In this document: in pieces, positions 17,238 to 26,389 of the stretch
How positions within the stretch are numbered: the first letter of the stretch is position 1
How the letters are laid out: every line of letters begins with the position of its first letter
Assembly (NCBI GenBank): GCA_965205545.1
Contig: OZ242170.1
Coordinates: forward strand, 1,984,001-2,048,000
From: Bin55 sp965205545
GTDB lineage: Bacteria > Pseudomonadota > Gammaproteobacteria > Pseudomonadales > Azotimanducaceae
Reading direction: 5' to 3'
DNA: 64,000 bases
Program-made: the position numbers and the translations under genes
The notes under the pieces: model-generated
Seen by the model: only the letters and a program-made list of their open reading frames with translations
Told to the model about the DNA's origin: nothing
Databases searched by the model: none

Positions 17238-17807
17238 TTAGGTCTCTCTTGCTGGTGCAGAGGCGTGCTCGTCGGCAAGTTTCGTGGTCAGTTTTCTTAC
17301 CAATCGGCGGGTCCGTTGAACGAACAAGAGGACCATGCAAACAGCTAAGAGACAACCTGCCGAAATAGCCAACCAGGCAGGAACACCAAGGCTTAGCCCT
17401 CCTGTAGAGTGCAGGAACACCGCAAGCAAAAGAACCACTGCCATAGTTGCAGCAATCCCAACAGCAGTCCAACTGAACGCTCGATATTCATTTCTCTCCG
17501 TCGCCGACAACAATTTCAGTGGTTCCTGATGTTCTTCGTCAAACAAGTAATCAGCACCTCTTCGGCGCACGCTTTTTGACACAAATGCAAGAGAACTCCA
17601 GCCAACGATACCAAGCAGGAGAAAGAACCAACCCCAGCCGCCAATCGGACCTTCGACAAGTGTGATTACCACGCCTAAAACTACTGCCAGTACAAGCATC
17701 ACGCCGGTAAAGACTGGTGCAAACCTCAGCAGCCGCTTCAATAGGTTGTCATCTAGAGAAGATATCGCTGCCCATGCGCGACCTTCCTCTTCGGACCTTG
17801 GCATCAT
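17238..17807 (-). CDS. Hypothetical four-helix membrane protein
   Basis: A 189-residue inner-membrane protein with four predicted helices in two hairpins (about residues 32-52, 58-76, 116-133 and 140-165). A polar loop (SVRRRGADYLFDEEHQEPLK) lies between them and a basic C-terminus follows. No known domain is evident. The N-terminus (SEEEGRAWAAISSLDDNLLKRL) is acidic and probably cytosolic. It precedes the 77-residue membrane protein on the same strand; both may form one unit of unknown role. Confidence 0.65.
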   Translation of the reverse strand: MMPRSEEEGRAWAAISSLDDNLLKRLLRFAPVFTGVMLVLAVVLGVVITLVEGPIGGWGWFFLLLGIVGWSSLAFVSKSVRRRGADYLFDEEHQEPLKLLSATERNEYRAFSWTAVGIAATMAVVLLLAVFLHSTGGLSLGVPAWLAISAGCLLAVCMVLLFVQRTRRLVRKLTTKLADEHASAPARET

Positions 17808-18027
17808 GAATTTCAGATGTCGGCTCCTTAGCTCTGTATGGCACTAGACCTGCAACAAGCATAGCAGGCATGGACCGGAATGCCCACGAATGCGCATAGT
17901 TGGCTCCCACTATTTCCGCCGTTGTGCCGAGTGGTGAAACGGCGAAGGCTATAGATAATTAAGAAAGTTCTCATTGGATGGAGTCCTCGAAGACCCTTGA
18001 AATTTCCACTCTTGTTCCTAGCAATCA

Positions 18028-18831
18028 ATGCTTAACGTTCTCGCAATCTCGGGCTCTGACAGTTCCGGCGGCGCTGGGATGCAATGCGACATCAAGACCA
18101 TCACGGCGCACGGACACAACGCGTTGTCAGTCGTGACATCGACTACCGCGCAAAACAGTACTGGGTTACACCACGTAGAGCATGCAAGCCCATCCAGCAT
18201 GGCATTTCAGCTAGAGAGCATTTTCACCGAACTAAAAGTGCACGCCGTCAAAACCGGCATGATCCCCAATCGAGAATCCATTACACACGTTTGCAACACA
18301 GTCTTGGCTTATGAAGTCGACGCGCCCTATGTGCTCGATCCAGTGTTATCTACAACATCTGGATCGAATCTAGTGGAGCCGGGATCCGTCAAGTCAATGA
18401 TCGACATGCTTTTTCCCCTGGCAACGCTCGTGACACCTAATGTTGCAGAAGCTCAGATTCTATCGGGGCGGACGATTTCGTCACTTGAAGATTCCATTGA
18501 CGCCGCACGTTCGATTCTGCAATATGGAAGCCAATTCGTGCTTGTAAAGGGAGGTCATTTGGCTGACTTTCCTGGCAATGACGTGCTGATTGGGCGCTAC
18601 GACTCCACCAATGCCGAAGTCATCGAGAGTAGCGAGTACTATCCTGATCGGGACGTTCATGGAACAGGATGTGCCCTGGCATCCGCGATAGCCTGTAGAC
18701 TTGCCAAAGGTTGGGAAGTTCGCGACGCTGTGATTCGAGCCAAGCGTTACGTGACCAAGGCAATTGCAAGCGCGCAAGAACTCGCCCCCGGATACTGGTC
18801 GCTGAATCATCAAGCTAGTCACACCAACTGA
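18028..18831 (+). CDS. thiD: Hydroxymethylpyrimidine/phosphomethylpyrimidine kinase
   Basis: ThiD phosphorylates HMP and HMP-phosphate to HMP pyrophosphate, the pyrimidine half of thiamine. The 267-residue ribokinase-fold protein has the start LAISGSDSSGGAGMQCDIK, VLDPVLSTTSG, LVKGGHL and the ATP/anion-hole motif DVHGTGCALASAIA near the C-terminus. It begins a cluster with thiE and a ThiE-like gene (6 bp gap, then overlap). No TPP riboswitch is visible upstream, unlike the thiC operon at 27.2 kb. Confidence 0.94.
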   Translation: MLNVLAISGSDSSGGAGMQCDIKTITAHGHNALSVVTSTTAQNSTGLHHVEHASPSSMAFQLESIFTELKVHAVKTGMIPNRESITHVCNTVLAYEVDAPYVLDPVLSTTSGSNLVEPGSVKSMIDMLFPLATLVTPNVAEAQILSGRTISSLEDSIDAARSILQYGSQFVLVKGGHLADFPGNDVLIGRYDSTNAEVIESSEYYPDRDVHGTGCALASAIACRLAKGWEVRDAVIRAKRYVTKAIASAQELAPGYWSLNHQASHTN

Positions 18832-18837
18832 TTCGAC

Positions 18838-19464
18838 ATGCGTCCGTTGCTCCACGTCATAACTGACGAAACCCTACAAACGAATTTCACGCATTGTGAG
18901 TTGACTCGCCGCACTTCAACAAATGGGGCAGACTACATTCAGTACCGTGAGAAGAGAGCGGTGTCTACTGTGGAACTCTGCCGTGTGGCGGACGAGATGC
19001 ACGACCTCTGTGGCCTCTCGGGCCATTCCAAGCTAGTCGTCAATGATCGGGTTGATGTTGCTTACGCCGTCGGTGCCTCCGCTATCCATTTGGGCAGGCT
19101 GGATCTTCCTGTTTTCTATGCCCGAGAAATTCTTGGATCGGCAGCATGCATTGGAGCCACCGCCAATTCTCTAAAGGAAGCCGAGGAGGTTTGGCATGAA
19201 TCCATTGACTATCTAGGCGTTGGTCCCGTCTATGGAACATCCTCCAAATCTAATCCAGCCGCAGTGCTGGGTCTGCAAAACCTCTCGAGAATATGCGCTG
19301 CAAGCCCCGATCCCGTAATCGCAATAGGCAACATTCAACTTCACAATGTCGCCGAAGTGATTGAAGCGGGAGCGGCGGGAGTAGCAATTCTGTCCGCCAT
19401 CGTGTGTTCTGATGATCCCGGTCAACGCACTGCGGAATTCGTGCGAGAGCTTGAAAGGTGTTGA
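18838..19464 (+). CDS. thiE: Thiamine-phosphate synthase
   Basis: ThiE joins HMP pyrophosphate and the thiazole phosphate to give thiamine phosphate. This 208-residue TIM barrel shows QYREKRA (substrate phosphate Arg/Lys), KLVVNDRVDVAYAVGASAIH followed by LGRLDLP, GATANSLKEA, YLGVGPVYGTSSK and the C-terminal phosphate loop AGAAGVAILSAI. The usual GQxDLP is GRLDLP and the IGGI strand is IGNI, which are mild changes. It starts six bases after the thiD stop and overlaps the next ThiE-like gene by seven bases, so the three are one operon. Confidence 0.92.
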   Translation: MRPLLHVITDETLQTNFTHCELTRRTSTNGADYIQYREKRAVSTVELCRVADEMHDLCGLSGHSKLVVNDRVDVAYAVGASAIHLGRLDLPVFYAREILGSAACIGATANSLKEAEEVWHESIDYLGVGPVYGTSSKSNPAAVLGLQNLSRICAASPDPVIAIGNIQLHNVAEVIEAGAAGVAILSAIVCSDDPGQRTAEFVRELERC

Positions 19465-20090
19465 ACTGTAATGAACTGCCTGTGCTCATTGTCGTAGCGG
19501 ACTTTGGATTTGTCGGTAACCAGCGAAAATGGATCGAAATCTTGCACCAGATTGCCTCTTGTTCCGAAGGCAATCACCTAGCAGTGCAAGTACGAATCAA
19601 GAACTGCGATGAATCTCAATATTTGTCTCTTGCGCAACAAGCACTGGATGCCCTAGGACCCAATTGCAGAACAATCCTGAACGGAAGCTCGCGTCATGCT
19701 CAAGAGCTCGGATACTGGGGAGCCCACCTGCCTCAGCGAAACGTTCAGAACGAGGAAACTTCAAGGGGCAACCTAAGTTTCCTTTCCGCAGCAGTACACA
19801 ACATATCAGAACTCAGTCGCGCTCAAGAGTTGCCGATTACGGCCGCAGTGTGTTCGCCAGTCTTCAATCCGTCTTGGAAAGCATCGAGGGGAATCGGATT
19901 GGAGAGCTTGCGTTCGCTTTGCAATGCAAGCAGCGTTCCAGTTTTCGCTCTCGGGGGCATAACGCCTGCAAATAGCGGTTCGTGCCTCGCTGCGGGCGCG
20001 CATGGAATTGCCACCCTGTCTGGCGTCATGGGCGCCGCCGATGCAGCCTCAGCAATAGAACTGTTCCTGAACAGCGTTTCGCGTCGTTAG
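19458..20090 (+). CDS. ThiE/TenI-like TIM-barrel protein
   Basis: A second, divergent member of the thiamine-phosphate synthase superfamily (210 residues). It keeps the C-terminal half: AVCSPVFNPSWKASRGIGLE and SVPVFALGGITPANSGSCLA then AGAHGIATLSGV (phosphate loop). The N-terminal substrate motifs are eroded, and the GQxDLP position reads WGAHLPQR. TenI of Bacillus is a similar non-synthase relative that aromatises the thiazole, so that role is plausible but not proven. The likely start is GTG 19458, overlapping thiE by seven bases. It ends the thiD cluster. Confidence 0.75.
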   Translation: MLNCNELPVLIVVADFGFVGNQRKWIEILHQIASCSEGNHLAVQVRIKNCDESQYLSLAQQALDALGPNCRTILNGSSRHAQELGYWGAHLPQRNVQNEETSRGNLSFLSAAVHNISELSRAQELPITAAVCSPVFNPSWKASRGIGLESLRSLCNASSVPVFALGGITPANSGSCLAAGAHGIATLSGVMGAADAASAIELFLNSVSRR

Positions 20091-20121
20091 CTGCAAGTCC
20101 TAGCGATAGGGACTGCGGCAT

Positions 20122-21057
20122 TCACCCCAGTTTGGGAATCCGGCACGACTCAAAGAAATCTTCAATGATGGCGTCTCGGTCAAAACTCTCCCAAATCCCA
20201 ATGTGGCGAGATGCATTCCGATTCTCAACCCATTCAAGATTTTCGAGCTTTGGAACCGGGATGGTCGTGTAGCGGCCCCATTTCGGTTCCTTGACAACGG
20301 CAACCGCAACGACGTCGAACAGCGGTCGTCGCGCCAAGTTCACATGTTCGAACAGCGAAATGCTGTAGTCCCCGAACGTTGAGAACATTCCCCCGTGCCG
20401 ACCCTCGATAGCGGCAACTTTTGGTCCGGCTCCTTTCATACGTCTCGCGATTTCTGTGCCCTCCACACTTACGGCGGTTGCGCCATTTGTCTCGCGATAG
20501 CGAACAGTCACAATCTCAAAACTGATCGTAGAGGCAAGCAAGTAGCTCACGGCTTCAGGATCCGACCATAAGTTGTATTCGCCAGGGTAGGGATAGTTGC
20601 TGCCTAGCCAAACCAAGCGTATGCGGGAAGCAATGTCGGGAGCCTTGGCCAATGCCAGTGCCACGTTGGTAAGCTTCCCGATGGCCACAAGAACGAGTGT
20701 TTCCTCGCCGGAGCGCCGCGCACAATCGACGATAAAGTCCACGCCGGCAAAACCATCGTGTTCACTCTCTCCAACAGTCGGCAAGACTTCGTTCAAATTA
20801 CCTTCGGCACCTCGCGCAAGAGGGATCTTATCAAGGCAATCGCATAGGTGCATGATGCGTCGCGCCTCACTGTATTGACCTTCAATGCCATCGCCAAGAG
20901 GAGTGTTGTTCACGGTGACTCCGACGATGTCGAATAGGTCCCTATTAAAGAAAGCGTATGCGAGGGCATGTTGGTCATCGAGCTCGTTGTTTGCATCCGT
21001 GTCTATCAATAAAGGAATCCGAGAAGTCAATGCTCTAGTCCTCGATTGTGAAGCCAT
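20122..21057 (-). CDS. Inosine/uridine-preferring nucleoside hydrolase family
   Basis: A 311-residue nucleoside hydrolase-like enzyme cleaving the N-glycosidic bond of ribonucleosides. The N-terminal calcium-binding motif is clear: PLLIDTDANNELDDQHALAY (DTDxxxxxDD). It is followed by VGVTVNNTPLGD, a VAIGKLTNVALALAKAPDI helix and WLGSNYPYPGEYNLWSDPEA, which supplies the later ribose-binding residues. Base specificity is unknown. It lies 58 bp from, and divergent to, the ThDP-enzyme gene. Confidence 0.88.
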   Translation of the reverse strand: MASQSRTRALTSRIPLLIDTDANNELDDQHALAYAFFNRDLFDIVGVTVNNTPLGDGIEGQYSEARRIMHLCDCLDKIPLARGAEGNLNEVLPTVGESEHDGFAGVDFIVDCARRSGEETLVLVAIGKLTNVALALAKAPDIASRIRLVWLGSNYPYPGEYNLWSDPEAVSYLLASTISFEIVTVRYRETNGATAVSVEGTEIARRMKGAGPKVAAIEGRHGGMFSTFGDYSISLFEHVNLARRPLFDVVAVAVVKEPKWGRYTTIPVPKLENLEWVENRNASRHIGIWESFDRDAIIEDFFESCRIPKLG

Positions 21058-21115
21058 GAATGTAGCAGACCCACTGCTTACAATGCTTCAACGAGCATCC
21101 AGCTAGGGGCGGTGC

Positions 21116-22762
21116 ATGAATTGCAATGATCGAATCGCCGAGATCCTGAAGCAGGAGGGAATCGAGTGGGTCTCCTGCTATCCATCAAATCCTCTGATTG
21201 AAGCTGTTGCCAAACAGGGTATCCGTCCCGTTGCCTTTCGACACGAACGTGGTGCAGTAATGGCCGCGGACGGCTATTCTAGGGTTTCCGATCGCCAGAA
21301 ATTCGGCACGGTCTTGATGCAATCGCAGGCGGGCGCGGAGAATTCGGTTGGCGGCCTCGCTCAAGCCAATGCAGACAATGTGCCGATCTTGGTGCTTCCA
21401 GGAGGAAACCCGCTAAGCATGCTCTTCGTACGTCCCAACTTTGTTGCAAGCAGGACATGGGAAGCCGTAGTCAAGCACGCGGAACTCATAACGCGGCCCG
21501 ATCAAACGAATACAGTGATGCGACGTGCCTTTCATGCGTTGCGTACCGGAAGACCCGCGCCGGTTGTCGCCGAAATGCCCGCAGATGTGTGCTCCCAGGA
21601 AATTCCCGGTAGCGCACCGCCTTACAACCCACCCGTTCCAGCAAACTACATGCCGTCCGCCGGTGCGATAAAGGACGCGGCCGCGAAACTCGCTGAAGCC
21701 AATGATCCAATCATTTGGGCTGGGGCTGGCGTCTTGAGCGCACGTGCTACGCACGAATTGCAAGCGCTCGCAGAGCTGCTAGATGCCCCCGTATTCACCA
21801 CCATGCCAGGCAAGTCGGCAATTGACGAACGGCATCCTCTGTCTGTGGGTGCAGGAGGATCTACAACTACGGGACCAGCTCGTTACTGGTTGCGTGAATG
21901 CGATGTTGTACTTGCGATTGGAGCTTCGCTCACATCTTCTCCCTATGCTCAGCGAGTCGGATCAGACAAATTCGTCATCCATTCGGTGATCGACCACGAG
22001 GAGGTCAACAAGGACGTTTTTGCCGACATCGCGTTGGTTGGCGACGCCAAGCTGACGTTGGAATCCCTGATCGACCAACTTAGAGGCATCATCGGAGAGA
22101 GCAATCGCAACCGCGGTACAGCATCACGCATCCACGACATCAAGAGCGCTTGGATGGCCAAGTGGCAACCGTATCTCACCAACAACGACGGACCTCTTTC
22201 TCCCTATCGTGTGATACACGAGATGAATGAGAATCTCGATAGTGAAAATTCAATCGTCACCCACGACGCGGGAGCCCCGCGAGATCAGATCGTGCCCTTC
22301 TATCAAGCAACGACACCGCATAGCTATATAGGTTGGGGAAAGTCGACTCACTTGGGGTTCTCGATACCTCTCATGATCGGCGCAAAGATGGGAATGCCGG
22401 ATCGCATGTGCGTTAATCTCATGGGGGACGGCGCATTTGGAATGTCGGGACTCGACATCGAAACCTCCGCGCGAGCAGAGATTCCCATCACAACCGTAGT
22501 TTTGAACAACGGCATCATGGCAACCTATCCAGGTGGCTTTCCAACCGCTCGCGAGAAATTCGGCGTTTCCCACATGAACGGCGACTACGCTGGTCTGGCC
22601 GTTGCAATGGGAGCTGAAGGGATTCGAGTGTCACAAGCAGAAGAAATGGCTCCAGCTCTGCAACGAGCGAAGATTCTCAACAAGGAAGGAAAAACCGTTT
22701 TGATCGATGTGCAGACGCGTGCGGAAGACTCGAGAGCGCCAGAACGATTCGCGGCGCAATAG
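21116..22762 (+). CDS. ThDP-dependent enzyme, acetolactate-synthase-like
   Basis: A 548-residue member of the ThDP decarboxylase/ligase family, with N-terminal pyrimidine-binding, central and C-terminal PP-binding domains. The catalytic Glu is in FRHERGAVMAADGYSR. The ThDP-magnesium motif is NLMGDGAFGMSGLDIETSAR then TTVVLNNGIMATYPGG. It lacks features diagnostic for biosynthetic IlvB, and no small subunit is adjacent, so a catabolic 2-keto acid or acyl-CoA substrate is likely. It precedes a binding-protein, sensor and transporter set. Confidence 0.85.
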   Translation: MNCNDRIAEILKQEGIEWVSCYPSNPLIEAVAKQGIRPVAFRHERGAVMAADGYSRVSDRQKFGTVLMQSQAGAENSVGGLAQANADNVPILVLPGGNPLSMLFVRPNFVASRTWEAVVKHAELITRPDQTNTVMRRAFHALRTGRPAPVVAEMPADVCSQEIPGSAPPYNPPVPANYMPSAGAIKDAAAKLAEANDPIIWAGAGVLSARATHELQALAELLDAPVFTTMPGKSAIDERHPLSVGAGGSTTTGPARYWLRECDVVLAIGASLTSSPYAQRVGSDKFVIHSVIDHEEVNKDVFADIALVGDAKLTLESLIDQLRGIIGESNRNRGTASRIHDIKSAWMAKWQPYLTNNDGPLSPYRVIHEMNENLDSENSIVTHDAGAPRDQIVPFYQATTPHSYIGWGKSTHLGFSIPLMIGAKMGMPDRMCVNLMGDGAFGMSGLDIETSARAEIPITTVVLNNGIMATYPGGFPTAREKFGVSHMNGDYAGLAVAMGAEGIRVSQAEEMAPALQRAKILNKEGKTVLIDVQTRAEDSRAPERFAAQ

Positions 22763-22944
22763 CGAAAGTCAGCTCTTGAGTGCAAATATTACGCAGTTGA
22801 TTTGACGAGGAGAAAACCCACGTGTTCCGTTACGCATATCATTTATTGCGAATTCTTGGAGCAAACCATTAGATAGGCAACTGCGTTGAAATACGACGAA
22901 AGAGAACGCAGGGCTTCTCGTCCGATGAAGCAGACTAATTTCGA

Positions 22945-24237
22945 ATGACAACCACCAACCGGACAAGACCTTTCTCCCGACGCAGCTTCGTCAATTCCGC
23001 TATTGCTGCCGCCGCTGTCGCCCCGTTCATGGGTCGCAAGCTCCTAGGCCAATCATCTCACTTGGAAGGAGTAAGCGACAACGAGATTATTTTGGGCACC
23101 TCTGCCGCTTTCACCGGTCCCTCTCGAGGGCTGGGAATTGAACTATATCGAGGATCGATGGCCTACTTCTCCCATATCAACGAACAGGGCGGATTGTTTG
23201 GTCGAAAGATAGTCCTCAAGCTCTACGACGACAGCTATCAACCCGACCCCGCGGTGACCAACACAACTCGTCTAATGGTCGAGGACGATGTTTTCGCATT
23301 GTTCGGATATGTGGGCACGCCAACGGTAACACGCGTATTGCCGCTGCTGAAGAAATTTCAAGATCGCAAGTTCATGCTCATGTTCCCTTTTACCGGAGCA
23401 CAACCGCAAAGAGAATTCCCCTACGGCGATTTCGCATTCAACCTTCGTGCTTCCTATCGACAAGAAACTGAGGGACTCGTCGACAACTTTGTCGAAATTG
23501 GTCGAGAAAGAATCGGCGTGTTCTATCAGGCTGACGCCTACGGGAGAAGCGGATGGGAAGGAGTACGCAATGCGCTTGCCAAATACGACCTAAACATAGT
23601 CGGCGAAGCAACTTATACGCGGGGGACAAAATTCACGTCGAATTTGCGCGACCAGGTTGAGATTCTCAAGGCCTCTCAACCCAAGGCGATTATCTGCATT
23701 GGCGCATATGCGGCATGCGCGGCTTTTCTGCGCGACGCCATCGATCGAGAACTGCAGGTTCCCATTGCAAACGTCTCGTTTGTGGGCAGCGAGAATCTTC
23801 TAAAGTTGATAGAAGACTCTCAGGAGGATAGCCAAAACTACACAAGATTCCTAGTCAACTCGCAGGTCGTGCCTAGCTATACGGACGACAGTCTCCCCGG
23901 TGTCGTCGAGTACGATTCGTTCATGGAGCAATACGCCCCAAAAGTGCCGGATCAATTTGACGACGATCAATACGCGACCTTCGACCGAAGCTTCGTGAGC
24001 TTGGAAGGGTTTTGCAACGCCAAGCTCATGACAGAAATTCTCCGTCGCGTCGGATCCAAGCCCACTCGTGCCGATTTGGAATCTGCCGTGTTCTCCATCG
24101 AGGAATTCGACCTTGGCATTGGGGAGACAGTCTCCTTTAGTGCCAATCGACGTCAAGGACTTGACAGGGTTTACTACACCGTTGTCGAAGATGGCGTCTT
24201 CGTGCCGTTAAGAAATTGGAAGGGCTCGTTTTCATAA
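22945..24237 (+). CDS. Tat-exported ABC-type substrate-binding protein
   Basis: A type I periplasmic binding protein of 430 residues, of the branched-chain-amino-acid / urea / aromatic-acid receptor class. The N-terminus carries a Tat signal, SRRSFVNSAIAAAAVAPFMG. The mature part starts with NEIILGTSAAFTGPSRGLG and has YDDSYQPDPAVTNTTRL typical of LivK-like receptors. No permease or ATPase genes are nearby. Instead the next gene, sharing one base (TAATG), encodes a membrane protein with a periplasmic domain and a HAMP segment. The binding protein may therefore feed a sensor rather than an ABC importer. Confidence 0.88.
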   Translation: MTTTNRTRPFSRRSFVNSAIAAAAVAPFMGRKLLGQSSHLEGVSDNEIILGTSAAFTGPSRGLGIELYRGSMAYFSHINEQGGLFGRKIVLKLYDDSYQPDPAVTNTTRLMVEDDVFALFGYVGTPTVTRVLPLLKKFQDRKFMLMFPFTGAQPQREFPYGDFAFNLRASYRQETEGLVDNFVEIGRERIGVFYQADAYGRSGWEGVRNALAKYDLNIVGEATYTRGTKFTSNLRDQVEILKASQPKAIICIGAYAACAAFLRDAIDRELQVPIANVSFVGSENLLKLIEDSQEDSQNYTRFLVNSQVVPSYTDDSLPGVVEYDSFMEQYAPKVPDQFDDDQYATFDRSFVSLEGFCNAKLMTEILRRVGSKPTRADLESAVFSIEEFDLGIGETVSFSANRRQGLDRVYYTVVEDGVFVPLRNWKGSFS

Positions 24238-24980
24238 TGAAAATCACCAAACTATTTCAAAGAACCGTGTTCGGGATCATCGCACTCTTTGGGCTTATTG
24301 GCATAGCCACTTCGGTGCTCAGTATCAACGCTGTGGACAATCATCTTTACAGGGAGTACGAGTCGAATAGCAAGGGCAATGCCCGGACCATAGCCAATTC
24401 CAGTGTTGACATCATTCTCAACCGTGACCTGTCTACGCTTCAATCTTTGATCGATCAGTTCGTTGGGAATGAAGGGATCAGCTACATCTACATCACCAAC
24501 GAGAACGGTGAATTCTTAGCCCATACCTTCGTGCCAGGCATTCCGCAGTCGATCATCGACAGCGATGTCACCAAGACTGATACTGTACAGCGCACCATTC
24601 GGGGGATGGGAGACTTTGTAGAGGTTGCAAGTCCCATACTCGCGGGCGTTGCGGGAGCCGTGCACATTGGAATGGATCTCAAATCGGTTTCGATGAAAAT
24701 CCAGGCAGCCATTGGCGCGCAGGTGTATCTGATCGCCATCGTCTTCTTCATCGGGATATTCGCAGCGATTTGGTTTGTGAATTTCGCATCAAAGCCCATC
24801 GAGATGCTGCAGTCCTACGCAGTGGACTTGGCGAAAAACGAACCCGTCGATCAGGAAAAGTATCGAAGACTGCTGGAACGCAAGGACGAAGCCGGAGACA
24901 TGGCTCGCCTATACCAATACTTTGCGGCAGTCTCTGATCCAAGCAAACTCGGCGAGCCGTCAGGATCTCCAACGGCGTAA
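24237..24980 (+). CDS. Membrane sensor with HAMP segment but no output domain
   Basis: A 247-residue protein (ATG 24237 preferred over the earlier 24216 start) with a signal-anchor helix at about residues 13-35. A periplasmic domain of about 130 residues (LYREYESNSKGNARTIANSS through GMGDFVEVASPIL) resembles double-Cache/CHASE-type sensor folds. The second membrane helix is YLIAIVFFIGIFAAIWFV, followed by a HAMP-like stretch (SKPIEMLQSYAVDLA, ERKDEAGDMARLYQYF). The protein ends about 15 residues later, with no kinase, cyclase or MCP module. It is coupled to the binding-protein gene upstream and probably needs a separate partner. Confidence 0.75.
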   Translation: MKITKLFQRTVFGIIALFGLIGIATSVLSINAVDNHLYREYESNSKGNARTIANSSVDIILNRDLSTLQSLIDQFVGNEGISYIYITNENGEFLAHTFVPGIPQSIIDSDVTKTDTVQRTIRGMGDFVEVASPILAGVAGAVHIGMDLKSVSMKIQAAIGAQVYLIAIVFFIGIFAAIWFVNFASKPIEMLQSYAVDLAKNEPVDQEKYRRLLERKDEAGDMARLYQYFAAVSDPSKLGEPSGSPTA

Positions 24981-24994
24981 ATAGGTAGACCTGC

Positions 24995-26341
24995 GTGGCT
25001 TCTGCGGACACACTGGCTTTCTCAATCTCGCGCATTGGTCGAGGAATGCTCTGCATTCTTCTTCACTTGTGCTTTGGCACTGTCTATGCATGGAGCTTCT
25101 TCCAAGTCTTGCTTGTCGACCACCTCGACTGGTCCTTCACAGACACATCTATCTCGTTCGGCCTGACAATCTTTTCGCTCGGTTTGTCTGCTGCGTGGGC
25201 GGGCATGATGCTTCCGAAACTGGGTCCGCGGAAGCTTGCGGTTGCAGGCAGCATTCTCTTCTGTTCCGGGTACTTCATTGCGAGCTGGGCACTGCACAAC
25301 GACAACTTGGCGATGTTCCTGTTTGGCTATGGATTCGTTGGCGGCACGGGACTGGGGTTTGGCTACGTCGTGCCTGTCGCTACGGTTGCCAATTGGTTTC
25401 CCGAGCACAAGGGTCTTTCGACGGGCCTGGTTGTAATGGGATTTGGCTTGGGCGCGCTGTTCCTCAGCAAGCTGTTGGCTCCTGCTCTTCTGGTGCACAC
25501 TGAAGAGAACTTGCCGCAGGTGTTCCTGCTGCTTGGGGTCCTGTTCGCGTGCATTCTGCTGCCATCGAGCCTCTTTGTTACCAACCCGCCTCGCGTGGAG
25601 GCGACCCGCAAAACGCCGCTGGAGCAAGCCAGCGCCCCAGCAACTGAGGAAGACCGCCCCGACTACGTGCGCAGATGCGTGAGCTCGTACGAATTCATCA
25701 TCATGTGGCTCATCTTCTTCTTCAACATTGCGGCGGGCATTTCCGTGATCAGCTTTCAATCGCCCTTGCTTCAGGACGTTTGGAAACTGACGGATGCCAC
25801 AGTTGAACCAGAGGTGCTAGCAATTTATGGCGCGAACCTAATCGCAGTCAGCTCGGTCTGCAACGGTGTTGGACGTCTGCTTTGGGGTCTACTGTCCGAC
25901 CATATCGGCCGAGTCATGGTTTTTCGAATTCTGCTGGCCAGCCAAACGGTTGTCTTTGGAATTCTCATGACCGAGCGGGATCCATGGATTTTCTCCGCTC
26001 TTGTGTGCTACATCATGCTGTGTTTCGGAGGCGGGTTTGCGACCATGCCCTCCTTTGTGCTAGACGTGTTCGGACAGAAGAAGATGTCCACTCTATACGG
26101 ACTAATACTGACCGCGTGGTCTTTTGCGGGAATCATTGGCCCGCTCTATGTGGGTTACCTTAAGGACAACTATCCCAATCGCGTAGTGATCTACTGCTTC
26201 TTGATTGGCGTGCTGTTTCTCAGCCTCGGCTTTATCTTCTCGATGCTTCTCAGCAACGAGCGCATCCGCCTAGGCAAGCCGACGATGGAATCCACGCTCG
26301 GACGCTTTCAGATTCCGCTGCCGAGAGCGCAGAAGCAATAG
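24995..26341 (+). CDS. MFS transporter of the oxalate/formate antiporter (OFA) type
   Basis: A 448-residue major-facilitator protein with about twelve membrane helices. The opening (LLHLCFGTVYAWSFF) and GGTGLGFGYVVPVATVANWF then PEHKGLSTGLVVMGFGLGAL are characteristic of the OFA subfamily, which moves small carboxylates such as oxalate, formate or lactate. The A-like loop (SDHIGR) of the second half is present. The start is GTG 24995, 15 bp after the sensor gene, so binding protein, sensor and transporter form one operon. Substrate is unknown; a link to the ThDP enzyme upstream is possible. Confidence 0.88.
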   Translation: MASADTLAFSISRIGRGMLCILLHLCFGTVYAWSFFQVLLVDHLDWSFTDTSISFGLTIFSLGLSAAWAGMMLPKLGPRKLAVAGSILFCSGYFIASWALHNDNLAMFLFGYGFVGGTGLGFGYVVPVATVANWFPEHKGLSTGLVVMGFGLGALFLSKLLAPALLVHTEENLPQVFLLLGVLFACILLPSSLFVTNPPRVEATRKTPLEQASAPATEEDRPDYVRRCVSSYEFIIMWLIFFFNIAAGISVISFQSPLLQDVWKLTDATVEPEVLAIYGANLIAVSSVCNGVGRLLWGLLSDHIGRVMVFRILLASQTVVFGILMTERDPWIFSALVCYIMLCFGGGFATMPSFVLDVFGQKKMSTLYGLILTAWSFAGIIGPLYVGYLKDNYPNRVVIYCFLIGVLFLSLGFIFSMLLSNERIRLGKPTMESTLGRFQIPLPRAQKQ

Positions 26342-26389
26342 TCGCGGGTCCAATTTCACCAACACAAGGTCATCTCGCAACTGCACAAA

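Noticed and set aside
17985..18027. CCCTTGAAAT sequence before thiD as a sigma-32 promoter
   Set aside because: Only the -35 half matches; no CCCAT-type -10 at the right distance.
25022..25759. 245-residue minus-strand open frame inside the OFA transporter
   Set aside because: Shadow of the real gene; Arg/His/Gln-rich with no recognisable domain.
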